Of a stretch of 64,000 nucleotides of DNA, positions 1 through 8,022 are shown piece after piece. Each line of letters begins with the position of its first letter. Position 1 is the stretch's first letter. Below the pieces are notes generated by a model. It was not told the origin of the DNA. It did not search any database and worked only from the letters and a program-made list of their open reading frames with translations. This DNA comes from Actinomadura chibensis NBRC 106107 (lineage in GTDB: Bacteria > Actinomycetota > Actinomycetes > Streptosporangiales > Streptosporangiaceae): NCBI RefSeq assembly GCF_001552135.1, contig NZ_BCQP01000027.1, positions 62,001-126,000 of the forward strand. The letters run 5' to 3'. A program made the translations under genes and the position numbers.

Positions 1-151
1 TCTCGGGCTCGGACGGCCCGTCCTGCACACGACCGGCGTGGTCGGGGACGGCAAGATCGTGGTGGTGTTGACGCTGCAGCCGGCGGGCACGTCGTTCCGT
101 ACGGCCGCCGCGCGGGTCACGGATCTGGCGAGGCAGCTCGTGCGGGTGTGA
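1..151 (+). CDS. C-terminal end of an unidentified protein (5' partial)
   Basis: The frame beginning at base 2 is open from the window edge to a TGA at 149-151 and gives 49 residues ending in VTDLARQLVRV. It has two hydrophobic stretches (VVGDGKIVVVLTL) followed by an amphipathic helix. This looks like the last strand-helix of a globular domain, perhaps a serine-hydrolase or beta-lactamase-like fold, but 49 residues are too few to assign a family. Codon use matches the neighbours. The start lies outside the window. Confidence 0.6.
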   Translation, partial: LGLGRPVLHTTGVVGDGKIVVVLTLQPAGTSFRTAAARVTDLARQLVRV

Positions 152-334
152 CGCGAGTCACGCGCTGGTCCACGGTTCCGTCCGAGGAAGGTCATCGGAA
201 CCGGTCGAGTTCGGACGTCAACGGAAAAGTCGGGCAAAGATCTGGACTGTTTGCGCGGTTCGAGGCGAATAGTCCGTGGGTGGCGTATGTAGCTTTTTTC
301 TGCCAAGAGCAGCCTCGCCGGAACGGGGGACAGG

Positions 335-2233
335 TTGGCGGACGCGGAGGGCGCCTCGGCGCAGCACGGGGCGCACGTGGCGGACCTGGACGACCTGCGG
401 GACGCCGCGCACGACCGCGCGGTGCTGTCGGAGGCGCGGGTCGTGCTGGCGCGGCGGCTCGGCGTCCCGCCCGCGGAGGCGCTGCAGCACCTGATCTGGC
501 TCGCCCGCGACCTCGACATGGACCTCGCCGAGGCCGCGTCCCTGCTGGTCAAGGACGCGGGCGGCGGCGCGGTCGGGGCCGTCGCGGCGGGCCGGAACGC
601 GCCCCGCGCGCAGGAGGCGACGGCGGAGCGCCAGGTCGTGCTGTCCGAGGCCGAGGACGTGCTGCGCCGGGTGACGGCCGAGGACACCGCGGGCGACGCG
701 GAGATCCTCGCCGCGGTGCCGGACGACCCGGCCGCGCGGGCGGTGCTCGACGGGGCGCTCGACTCCGCGACGCACCTGGTCCCGGTCCGGGGGCCGGACG
801 GACGCGTCGCCGACTTCCTCTACGCCGACCTCAACGACGTCGCCCGGGACATGTTCGGGCGCGGCAAGGAGGAGTTGACCGGGCTCCGCCTGCTGCAGAC
901 GGATCCGGGCGCCGTCCTGAGCGGGCTCTTCGACGAGTACGTCGAGGTGCTGGAGGGCGGCCCCAGCCTGGAACGTTCCTCGATTCTTTACTCGACGGCG
1001 CAGCGGGGGCTGTCCCGGTCGTCCCGGATGAGCGTGCGGTGCGTCGCGGTGCCGACCGGCGTCTGCGTGACCTGGCGCTACCACTTCCACGAGGACCGGA
1101 TCGCGCGGCGCCTGGAGCGGGTGGAGCGGCTCGCCCTGATCGGGTTCGGCGAGTGGGACCTCGCGACCGGCGAGGCGGACTGGACGCCGCAGATGCTCGC
1201 CAACTACGGCCTCGCCCCGGACGAGGTGCCGCCCATGCCGCACGACCTGCCGAAGGTCGTGGCCGACGACGACCTCCCGCTGGTGGAGGAGGCCGTCCAG
1301 ACGATGTTCTCGCGCCGGGAGCCGGTGGAGGCCGAGCACCGGGTGATCGGCAAGGACGGGACGCCGCGGAACCTGTGGGTGTTCGCCGAGCCGGTCCTCG
1401 GCGAGTCCGGGCTGCCGGTGTCGATCAACATCGTCTCGCAGGACATCACGCGGCGGCGGGGCGTGGAGCGGGCGCTCGCCGAGACGCGCCGGCAGATGCT
1501 GAAGCAGCAGGAGCGCATGGCGCAGGAGCGGCGCGTCGCGGTGACGCTGCGCCGCGCGATCATGCCGGACGAGGACGAGGTGGAGCAGCTCCCCGGCCTG
1601 CGCACCGCGATCCGCAGCATGGCGGCCGAGAGCACCGCCCGGATCGGCGGGGACTGGTTCGCGCTGCGCCCGCTGCCGAACGGCCGGGCCCTGTTCGCGA
1701 TCGGCGACGCGGCCGGGCACGGCCTGCCCGCGGCCGCGTCGATGGCCCGCACCCGCAACGGGCTGCTCGGCCTGTCCTGCACGGGCGAGCCGGTCGGGCG
1801 GCTCGTCGGCTGGCTGAACGACCTGGTCAGCAGCATGGAGCCGCCCGCGACGGGCACCGCGATCGTCGCCGAGTTCGAGCCGCGCGGCCGCGTCCTCGAG
1901 TGGACCTGCGCCGGGCACCCGCCGCCGATCCTGATCCGGGACGAGCGGGCGGTGCCGCTGGAGGCCGTCCGGGACCCGCTGCTCGGCGCGATGCCGGAGT
2001 GGGAGTACATGACGGTCGCGACCCGGCTCCTCCCCGGCGACATGCTGTTCCTGTACACCGACGGGCTGGTGGAGCGGCGCGACGCCGACCTGGACGAGCG
2101 GATCGCCCGCCTCACCGGCATCCTGCGGGACTGCGCCCGCCAGCCGGAGCGGATGCTCGACCAGGTCCTGGCCCGGATGGGGCACGACCGCGCCGCCGAC
2201 GACACCACGCTCTTCGCCCTGCACGTGGAGTGA
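335..2233 (+). CDS. ANTAR-PAS-PAS-SpoIIE/PP2C-type protein phosphatase
   Basis: A 632-residue soluble signalling protein. Residues about 28-75 match an ANTAR RNA-binding domain (VLSEARVVLARRLGV, then EALQHLIWLARDLDMDLAEA). Two PAS-like domains follow at about 135-250 and 262-372, the second ending with the typical SQDITRRR linker. A coiled helix (375-402) leads into a PP2C/SpoIIE phosphatase domain (405-632) with GGDW (438-441), GDAAGHG (457-463), CAGHPP (525-530), TDGLVE (575-580) and DDTTL (622-626), so the metal-binding aspartates are present. Such enzymes usually dephosphorylate anti-sigma-factor antagonists. ANTAR domains usually bind dual-hairpin RNA, and having one in front of a phosphatase is uncommon. 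The start is a TTG at 335 behind a GGGGGACAGG-like ribosome site; no better start is seen. No antagonist or anti-sigma gene lies next to it. Confidence 0.9.
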   Translation: MADAEGASAQHGAHVADLDDLRDAAHDRAVLSEARVVLARRLGVPPAEALQHLIWLARDLDMDLAEAASLLVKDAGGGAVGAVAAGRNAPRAQEATAERQVVLSEAEDVLRRVTAEDTAGDAEILAAVPDDPAARAVLDGALDSATHLVPVRGPDGRVADFLYADLNDVARDMFGRGKEELTGLRLLQTDPGAVLSGLFDEYVEVLEGGPSLERSSILYSTAQRGLSRSSRMSVRCVAVPTGVCVTWRYHFHEDRIARRLERVERLALIGFGEWDLATGEADWTPQMLANYGLAPDEVPPMPHDLPKVVADDDLPLVEEAVQTMFSRREPVEAEHRVIGKDGTPRNLWVFAEPVLGESGLPVSINIVSQDITRRRGVERALAETRRQMLKQQERMAQERRVAVTLRRAIMPDEDEVEQLPGLRTAIRSMAAESTARIGGDWFALRPLPNGRALFAIGDAAGHGLPAAASMARTRNGLLGLSCTGEPVGRLVGWLNDLVSSMEPPATGTAIVAEFEPRGRVLEWTCAGHPPPILIRDERAVPLEAVRDPLLGAMPEWEYMTVATRLLPGDMLFLYTDGLVERRDADLDERIARLTGILRDCARQPERMLDQVLARMGHDRAADDTTLFALHVE

Positions 2234-2498
2234 CGGACGGCATCTCTGACCTGCGATGATCACCCCGTGTGACTTGCGTCTCACCGCAGGCGGGCCTGGA
2301 GGCCCTCCCGGAACCGGATGACCTTGTCGGGGCAGCGGGCGCCCAAGGGTTCTTTACCAAATGCGAGAAGGCCGGTAAGGCCGCTGGGCAAGGGGCTGAG
2401 GGGCGATCCGGGAAAGATCGGGAACACCCCCGGGCCATGGGGTGTTGATGGATTCTTGAGGAGGCCTTGAGCGGGCGCGACGGAGTTTTGTGCCTGGT
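2234..2498. other. Intergenic region without recognised gene
   Basis: This stretch separates the phosphatase gene from the promoter of the CHAP hydrolase. I see no reading frame with credible codon use on either strand, no clear intrinsic terminator and no RNA gene. Base composition is slightly lower in GC than the coding DNA. Confidence 0.5.
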
Positions 2499-2526
2499 TT
2501 GCTTTCCTTGAGAAGGTTGGTACCTT
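2499..2526 (+). promoter_or_regulatory. Candidate promoter of the riboswitch-controlled CHAP hydrolase gene
   Basis: TTGCTT at 2499-2504 and TACCTT at 2521-2526 are 16 bp apart, a plausible housekeeping -35/-10 pair. Transcription would start near 2533 and give a leader of about 325 nt. An 8-bp hairpin (GCAACGCA / TGCGTTGC, 2540-2560) would sit at the 5' end of that leader, upstream of the riboswitch. This rests on pattern match and position only. Confidence 0.4.
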
Positions 2527-2693
2527 CAGTCCGAATCACGCAACGCACCCCATGCGTTGCCGCCGGTCGCGCCGCGCGCGGCCGAGGATCGCGGAGCGGA
2601 TCCCGCCCGCGAACGCGCACCCGACCAGGGGCGCTGCATCCCATCAAGATCAGTCAGTAGATCAATCCGAATATCCGGCACCGCGATCCGCGG

Positions 2694-2838
2694 TGCGAGG
2701 CCGAGTCCGTCCTGGTCGACACGACCGGAACGGAGCCGGGGACCCAGGTTCCAGGGGTGAATCGGCGCGACCCGAGAGCCGCGCCGTAGGGCTGCTTCCA
2801 TGCCCGAATCCGTCAGCTAACCCGGTAGGCGTCATGGG
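2694..2838 (+). promoter_or_regulatory. c-di-AMP riboswitch (ydaO-yuaA class)
   Basis: The leader carries the conserved blocks of this class in order: GCCGAGTCCGTC near 2700, GGGACCCAGGTTCCAGGGGT near 2739-2758 running into GAATCGGCGC, a variable GC-rich hairpin, then TGCCCGAATCCGTCAGCTAA (2801-2820) and CCCGGTAGGCGTC. The order and spacing match the actinobacterial form known upstream of cell-wall hydrolase genes such as rpfA in Streptomyces. In that class c-di-AMP binding lowers expression of the downstream gene. The ribosome site AAGGAG (2842-2847) lies just after the aptamer. Exact ends are approximate because helix P1 was not folded computationally. Confidence 0.87.
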
Positions 2839-2856
2839 AGTAAGGAGATTTCCTGC

Positions 2857-3645
2857 ATGACCGGTCGTTTCGATCGTCTTTCCCTGAGCAGGTTCACGCC
2901 CGAGGACAAGGCCGTCGGCGTCGCCGCCAGCGCGGTCCTCGCCGGGGCCATCGGCCTCGCGGTGTTCAACCCCCTCGCCGGCGACCGCGCCGCCGCCGAC
3001 GCCGCCGCCCCGCAGGCCGCGGCCGTCGTCCAGCAGGGCGGGTCCGCCGAGTCCCCGGCGGCCGCGAAGGCCGCCGAGAAGGCCGACGGCGGGACGGGCA
3101 ACGTCTCCGCCGCCGACGCCCGCGCGGAGGGCTTCAAGGTGGCGCCCCGCGCCGTCAAGCCCGACGAGGTCATCAAGCTGGCCGAGAAGCAGATCGGCAC
3201 CCACGAGGGCAAGGGCGGCATGACCAAGTACCACCGCTGGTACGTGTCGACCCCGCAGGCCGCCGCGACCGCCGAGCGTGACGGGGGCTTCTCCGTCGAC
3301 GACTACAAGGGCGCCCAGTGGTGCAACATGTTCGTCTCGTGGCTCGGCGCCCAGACCGGCGTCAAGAACATGGGCTGGGACGCCTACACCGTCCAGCACG
3401 CCACCTGGTTCAAGAAGACCGACCGGTGGGGCCACAAGGCCAAGCCCGGCGCCGTGGTGTTCTTCGACTGGAAGAACGGCTCCAGCGGCGGCATCGGCGG
3501 GATCGACCACGTCGGCATCGTCGTCAAGGACAACGGCAACGGCAAGATCACCACTGTCGAGGGCAACACCGACAACGCGGTGAAGAAGAAGGTCCGCGAC
3601 AAGGCCCAGGTGGTCGGCTACGGCTACCCGGACTACGCGTCCTGA
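2857..3645 (+). CDS. Secreted/membrane-anchored CHAP-domain peptidoglycan hydrolase
   Basis: A 262-residue protein. An N-terminal cytoplasmic stub is followed by one hydrophobic segment (about 17-40) and an Ala/Gly-rich linker to about residue 100. A CHAP (NlpC/P60-like) amidase domain fills 100-262. The catalytic Cys is C156 in AQWCNMFVSW, the His is H218 in IDHVGIVV, and E235/N237 in VEGNT complete the site. CHAP enzymes cut peptidoglycan peptides or amide bonds outside the cell. The ATG at 2857 has AAGGAG 9 nt upstream. The c-di-AMP riboswitch in the leader links expression to cell-wall/turgor signalling, as with other actinobacterial muralytic enzymes. The gene is monocistronic, with a strong terminator about 50 bp after its stop. 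Confidence 0.92.
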   Translation: MTGRFDRLSLSRFTPEDKAVGVAASAVLAGAIGLAVFNPLAGDRAAADAAAPQAAAVVQQGGSAESPAAAKAAEKADGGTGNVSAADARAEGFKVAPRAVKPDEVIKLAEKQIGTHEGKGGMTKYHRWYVSTPQAAATAERDGGFSVDDYKGAQWCNMFVSWLGAQTGVKNMGWDAYTVQHATWFKKTDRWGHKAKPGAVVFFDWKNGSSGGIGGIDHVGIVVKDNGNGKITTVEGNTDNAVKKKVRDKAQVVGYGYPDYAS

Positions 3646-3693
3646 CCCACTCGGAAACCTGATCCGCTCAGGACGCCCGAGCCATTCAGGAGG

Positions 3694-3723
3694 AAGGCGC
3701 CCGGCTCCCCGGCCGGGCGCCTT
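3694..3723 (+). terminator. Hairpin terminator after the CHAP hydrolase gene
   Basis: A perfect 12-bp stem (AAGGCGCCCGGC / GCCGGGCGCCTT) with a 6-nt loop starts about 48 bp after the stop codon. It lacks a long T-tract, as is common in GC-rich actinomycetes. Confidence 0.8.
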
Positions 3724-3874
3724 CTGGCGTTCCGGGTGAAGTGACCCATGCCTCCGGTGAAGTCGGGTAATGCCAAGCGTTGACAGCCTTTGAACGCCCT
3801 TGGACCTCACTGCGGCGTTTCTGGAAAGGAATCCGACACCGCGTCCGGCCGGAGCGTGGGAAGGAGAGGTCGCC

Positions 3875-6793
3875 GTGCGCCCCGATGTCAGCGTCGTGGT
3901 GATCGCCTACAACGACGCGCGGCGGCTGCCCCGCGCGGTCGGCACCGTGCTCGCGCAGTCGCTCGGCGGCGTCGAGACGGTCGTCGTCGACGACGCCAGC
4001 ACCGACGGGACGGCCGAGACCGCCGACCGGCTGGCCGCCGCGCATCCGGGCCGGGTCAGGGCCGTCCACCTGCCGGTGAACTCGGGCGGCTGCGGACGTC
4101 CCCGCAACACCGGGGTGGAGGCGTCCTCCGGCCGGTACGTGATGTTCCTCGACAGCGACGACCTGCTGGACCGGCACGCCTGCCTGAACCTCCTCGCCGC
4201 CGCCGAGGACGCGGGGGCCGACATCGCGTCCGGGCTGTGCGACCGGATCTTCCTGGACGTGCCCGCGGGCGCGAAGGGACGCGTCCGCCCCTGGTATCCG
4301 TGGCTCTACCGGAACAGGGCCGTGTACGAGTCCCTGGACGACAACCCTGACCTCCTCTACGACACGCTCTCGACCAACAAGGCGTACCGGCGGGGCTTCC
4401 TGGAGGAGCACGACCTCCGTTTCGTGGAGCGGCTGCACTACGAAGACCTGCTGTTCACCGCCGAGGCCTATCTCGCGTCCGGACGGACGGCGCTGATCCC
4501 GCACCGCGTCTACAACTGGCTCGTCCGGGAGCGGTCGCCCGCCCCGTCGATCTCCAACCGGCGCGCCGAACTCGCCAACTTCGCCGACCGGCTGGAGATC
4601 CACCGCCGCATCGACCGCCTGTTCGACGGGCGCGGCGCGCACGCGCTCGGACGCGCCAAGGACGTCAAGTTCGTCAACCACGACCTGATGCTCTACCTGC
4701 GCGAACTGCGCGACCGCGAGGCGCCCTACCGGGCGAGCTTCCTCGATCTCGCCGCCGCCTACCTGGCCGACCTGGACCCGCGGGTCTTCGAGGAGGCCAA
4801 TCCGCTGTCGGCGATCGCCGCCTACCTGATCCGCGAGGGCGACCACGCGGGCGCGCTCGCCGCCGCCGAGTACGACCCGGCCGGGCGCGCCGAGCTGCGG
4901 GCGCGGCTGGTCGAGCGGGACGGGCGGGTCTTCTGGGGAGCGAGCGGTCCGAGCGGGTCCTTGGGCCACCGCGTCCTGGACGTGACCGGCTTCGGCTTCC
5001 ACGTCCGGCCCCTGAAGGAGCTGCGCCCGGCGAACACGGTCACCCGGCTGGAGGTGCGGGACGGACGCGTGCGCATGGCCGGGCACGTGCTGAACCCGCT
5101 GGACCGGATCGGCCCGGACGCCGAGCTGTCCGGCACGCTGGAGTTCCGCGACCGACGGCGCCGCGCCCCGCGCGGGCGGGTGCCCGCGTCCGTCCGGTAC
5201 GAGGGCGACCGGATCGGCTGGCGGGCCGAGTTCGACCCGCGGCGGCGCATCAGGCCGGTCGGGCTCGTCGACCCGGTGTGGGACGTCCGGCTCCGCCTCC
5301 GCGTGGACGGCGAGGAGATCGTCACCCGGCCCGGCCCGGGCCCCGGCGCGCCGCCGCTGGACGGGGTGGCGCTGCCCGTCCGGCCCCGGCTCACGCGGTT
5401 CGCCGCCGACCGGCTCCGCTCGTACGTCACCGAGGGCGGGCACCTGGCGTTCGCCCTGGAGGCGGGGAGCCCGTGGGCGCGGCGGGCGGCGGCGGCCGCG
5501 CGCCGGGCCGTCCGCTCCCGGGCCGGGCGGCTGGCCTGGCGGCACACCGGGCGGCGGGCGCGGCGCGCGAGGAAAGGCGTCCGCGCGGCGCTGACGTCCA
5601 GGAAGACCAAGACCGCCGTGTTCAACCGGGTGCTGAGCAGGCTCCCCGTCAAACCCGGGCTGGCCGTCTTCGAGAGCCACATGGGACGCCAATACTCCGA
5701 CAACCCGAAGTACATCTACCGGGAGCTGCGCAGGTCGGGCAGGCGGGTGGACGCGGTGTGGTCGTACGCGTCGTCCCGGGAGGGCTTCCCGGACGACGCC
5801 CGCCTGGTGCGGCGCGGCACGTGGGCGTACTACCTGGCGCTCGCCCGCGCCCGCTACTGGATCGACAACCAGGGCTTCCCGGACGGCCTGCGCAAGCGCC
5901 CCGAGACCACCTACATCCAGACCTGGCACGGCTCGGCGTTCAAGCTGATGGGGCTCGACCAGCCGCGCCTCAAGCACGGCCCGGCCGCCGACCGGGCCAA
6001 GCTGCGGCGGATGGTGGAGCGGTTCGACTGCTTCCTCGTCCGGTCCGGGCACGACGTGGAGACGCTGTGCGCGGGGCTCGGCGTCCGCTCGGAGCTGCTC
6101 GCGGCCGGGTATCCGCGCAACGACCCGCTGGTCAACGGGCTGGACGGCGACCCGGAGCTGGCCGCCGAGGTCGCCGCGCTGCGCCGCGCGCTCGGCCTGG
6201 ACGACGGCCGCCGCGCCGTCCTGTACGCGCCGACGTTCGCGACCGGCCCGCGCGGCCGCCCGGTGAAGCTCCTCGACCCGCCCGTCGACCCGGAGGTGTT
6301 CGCGCGGGAGCTGGGGGAGGAGGCCGTGCTGCTCGTCCGGCCGCACTACCTGTGCCGGGCCAACGTCCCGCCGGGCGCCCGCGCGGTGATGCGGGACGTC
6401 GGCCGCGTCCCCGACGTGACCCCGCTGCTGCTCCTCGCCGACGCCCTGGTCACCGACCACTCGTCGATCATGTTCGACTTCGCGCTGCTGGACCGGCCGA
6501 TCGTCCTGCACCTGCCGGACGGCGGCGACCTCGCGCCCGGCTACTTCGACCTGGAGCGGCACGCCCCCGGCCCGGTCACCCGCACCGAGGACGAACTGGT
6601 CGCCGCGCTCGCCGCCCTGGACGACGCCGCGCCCCGGCACGCCGACCGCCGCCGCGCGTTCGCGGCCCGCTTCGGCGAGCACGACCGGGGATCGGCGGCC
6701 AGGGCCGTCGTAGAGCGCTATTTCCCCGCGCGCGGTTTCCCCGCGGGACGGACGGCCCGGAGGAGGGAGCGCCATGGCCGCCGCGCCGCGTGA
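3875..6793 (+). CDS. Fusion glycosyltransferase: GT2 domain plus TagF-like CDP-glycerol glycerophosphotransferase
   Basis: A 972-residue protein predicted to act at the cytoplasmic membrane in polymerising wall teichoic acid-like polymers. The N-terminus is a family 2 glycosyltransferase (about 4-330) with VSVVVIAYND, VVDDAS (D39/D40) and the DSDD metal/nucleotide motif (93-96). A middle region (about 330-570) has no clear match and ends in a very Arg/Ala-rich stretch. The C-terminal 400 residues are a CDP-glycerol:polyglycerophosphate transferase (TagF/Glyphos_transf) with FESHMGRQYSDNPKYIY, QTWHGS and TDHSSIMFDFAL. The GTG at 3875 is chosen over an upstream in-frame TTG (3800) because AAGGAG lies at 3861-3866. 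The next gene starts 20 bp before this one ends, so the two are co-translated. The single protein may add both sugar and glycerol-phosphate. Confidence 0.88.
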   Translation: MRPDVSVVVIAYNDARRLPRAVGTVLAQSLGGVETVVVDDASTDGTAETADRLAAAHPGRVRAVHLPVNSGGCGRPRNTGVEASSGRYVMFLDSDDLLDRHACLNLLAAAEDAGADIASGLCDRIFLDVPAGAKGRVRPWYPWLYRNRAVYESLDDNPDLLYDTLSTNKAYRRGFLEEHDLRFVERLHYEDLLFTAEAYLASGRTALIPHRVYNWLVRERSPAPSISNRRAELANFADRLEIHRRIDRLFDGRGAHALGRAKDVKFVNHDLMLYLRELRDREAPYRASFLDLAAAYLADLDPRVFEEANPLSAIAAYLIREGDHAGALAAAEYDPAGRAELRARLVERDGRVFWGASGPSGSLGHRVLDVTGFGFHVRPLKELRPANTVTRLEVRDGRVRMAGHVLNPLDRIGPDAELSGTLEFRDRRRRAPRGRVPASVRYEGDRIGWRAEFDPRRRIRPVGLVDPVWDVRLRLRVDGEEIVTRPGPGPGAPPLDGVALPVRPRLTRFAADRLRSYVTEGGHLAFALEAGSPWARRAAAAARRAVRSRAGRLAWRHTGRRARRARKGVRAALTSRKTKTAVFNRVLSRLPVKPGLAVFESHMGRQYSDNPKYIYRELRRSGRRVDAVWSYASSREGFPDDARLVRRGTWAYYLALARARYWIDNQGFPDGLRKRPETTYIQTWHGSAFKLMGLDQPRLKHGPAADRAKLRRMVERFDCFLVRSGHDVETLCAGLGVRSELLAAGYPRNDPLVNGLDGDPELAAEVAALRRALGLDDGRRAVLYAPTFATGPRGRPVKLLDPPVDPEVFARELGEEAVLLVRPHYLCRANVPPGARAVMRDVGRVPDVTPLLLLADALVTDHSSIMFDFALLDRPIVLHLPDGGDLAPGYFDLERHAPGPVTRTEDELVAALAALDDAAPRHADRRRAFAARFGEHDRGSAARAVVERYFPARGFPAGRTARRRERHGRRAA

Positions 6794-8012
6794 CGTCTTC
6801 ATCGTCTGCAACAACGCCGACGACATGGGCGGCCTGCAGCGCTGGGCGCACCACATGGCGCGGCGGCTCGCCGAGCGCGGCGACCGCGTCACGCTCGTCG
6901 GGATCACCCGCGGCGACCTCCCGCACCACCACGACCGGGACGGCTCCTATGCCGTCGAGGTGCTGCACCCGGAGTGGCGCCCGCCCGTGCTGGCCTGGCG
7001 TCCGGTGACGGCGGCGCAGCGGCTGAACGTCGCGGCCCGCGTCCGCGGCGCGTGGCGGACGGCCGTCCAGCGGCGCGGCGCGGCCCGGCTGTCGGAGCTG
7101 TTCGCCGGGGCCCGTCCCGGCGCGGTCGTGATCGCCGCGCAGGTGTGGGCGATGGAGTGGGTCCGGCGGGCGGACACCTCCGGGCTGCGGGTCGTCGCGA
7201 TGAGCCACGAGTCCTTCGAGGCGACGCGCGCGTCGTCGCGCTACCGGCGGGTCAAGGAGCACTACGCCGACGCCGACCGGATGCTGGTGCTCACCGCCGA
7301 GGACGCCGACGCCTGGGCCAGGGCGGGCATGACCAACGCCGACTACATCCCGAACCCGGTGCACGTGACGCCGGTCGTCCATCCGACGCTCGACCTCCCG
7401 GTCGTCGCCTGCGTCGGGCGCCTCTCCTACGAGAAGGGCGTCGACCTGCTGCTGGAGGCGTGGGAGCGGGTCGCGGCTCGGCATCCCGGCTGGCGGCTGC
7501 ACGTCTACGGCGCGGGCCCGGACGAGGAGCGCCTCCGCGAGCAGGCCGCCGCGCTCGGCTCCGTGGAGTTCCGGGGCGTGGTCGCGGACGTGGAGGAGGC
7601 GCTGGTCGAGGCGTCGGTGTTCGCGCTGCCGTCCCGCGCGGAGGGGTTCCCGATGTCGGTCCTGGAGGCGATGGCGTACGGTCTGCCGACGGTGGCCTTC
7701 GACTGCGCGCCGGGCGTCCGCGCGCTGATCGAGGACGGCCGGGGCGGCGTGCTCGTCCCGCCGGGCGACACGGCCCTGTTCGCGAAGGAGCTGGAGCGGC
7801 TGATGGAGGACCCGGACCTGCGCCGCGCGCTCGGCGCGCAGGCCCGCGCCTCGGTGCTGCGGTTCCATCCGGACGCGGTGCTCGCCCGCTGGGACCGGCT
7901 GTTCGACCTGCTGCACCGCGACCCGCCGTCCGGCGCGCCGGAGCGCGCGGCGCGCTCCGGCCCGATCGCGGAACCCGCGGTCCGGGGGGTCTTTCTAACA
8001 AGTGTTTGGTAG
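6774..8012 (+). CDS. GT4-family glycosyltransferase
   Basis: A 412-residue GT-B fold glycosyltransferase. The N-terminal acceptor domain starts with VFIVCNNADDMGGLQRW. The donor domain contains CVGRLSYEKGVDLLLEAW and the E-x7-E signature EGFPMSVLEAMAYGLP. These enzymes transfer a sugar from NDP- or GDP-sugar to a lipid or polymer acceptor on the cytoplasmic side. It overlaps the TagF-like gene by 20 bp in another frame, so both probably work on one cell-surface glycopolymer; the substrate cannot be read from sequence. The last codons (7997-8012) overlap the KstR2-like operator and promoter of the next gene, so its 3' end doubles as regulatory DNA. The final residues (RGVFLTSVW) look like accidental read-through of that region. 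Confidence 0.87.
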   Translation: MAAAPRDVFIVCNNADDMGGLQRWAHHMARRLAERGDRVTLVGITRGDLPHHHDRDGSYAVEVLHPEWRPPVLAWRPVTAAQRLNVAARVRGAWRTAVQRRGAARLSELFAGARPGAVVIAAQVWAMEWVRRADTSGLRVVAMSHESFEATRASSRYRRVKEHYADADRMLVLTAEDADAWARAGMTNADYIPNPVHVTPVVHPTLDLPVVACVGRLSYEKGVDLLLEAWERVAARHPGWRLHVYGAGPDEERLREQAAALGSVEFRGVVADVEEALVEASVFALPSRAEGFPMSVLEAMAYGLPTVAFDCAPGVRALIEDGRGGVLVPPGDTALFAKELERLMEDPDLRRALGAQARASVLRFHPDAVLARWDRLFDLLHRDPPSGAPERAARSGPIAEPAVRGVFLTSVW

Positions 8013-8015
8013 AGT
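7997..8015 (+). promoter_or_regulatory. KstR2-like operator and -10 element of fadE30
   Basis: AACAAGTGTTTGGT at 7997-8010 matches the published KstR2 operator consensus AnCAAGnnCTTGnT with one change. It runs straight into TAGAGT (8010-8015), a good -10 element placed 7 nt before the GTG at 8023. A repressor bound here would block the promoter. A related site lies at 27574-27587, between the echA20 and SDR operons, which supports one shared regulator encoded at 9993-10610. Confidence 0.75.
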
Positions 8016-8022
8016 GCTCGGC

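Noticed and set aside
3686..6907. Long open frame of over 1000 codons antisense to the GT2-TagF gene
   Set aside because: It arises from strong GC bias at third codon positions; its composition (Arg, Pro, Gly, Val rich, no domains) is that of an antisense shadow, while the plus strand encodes recognisable motifs.
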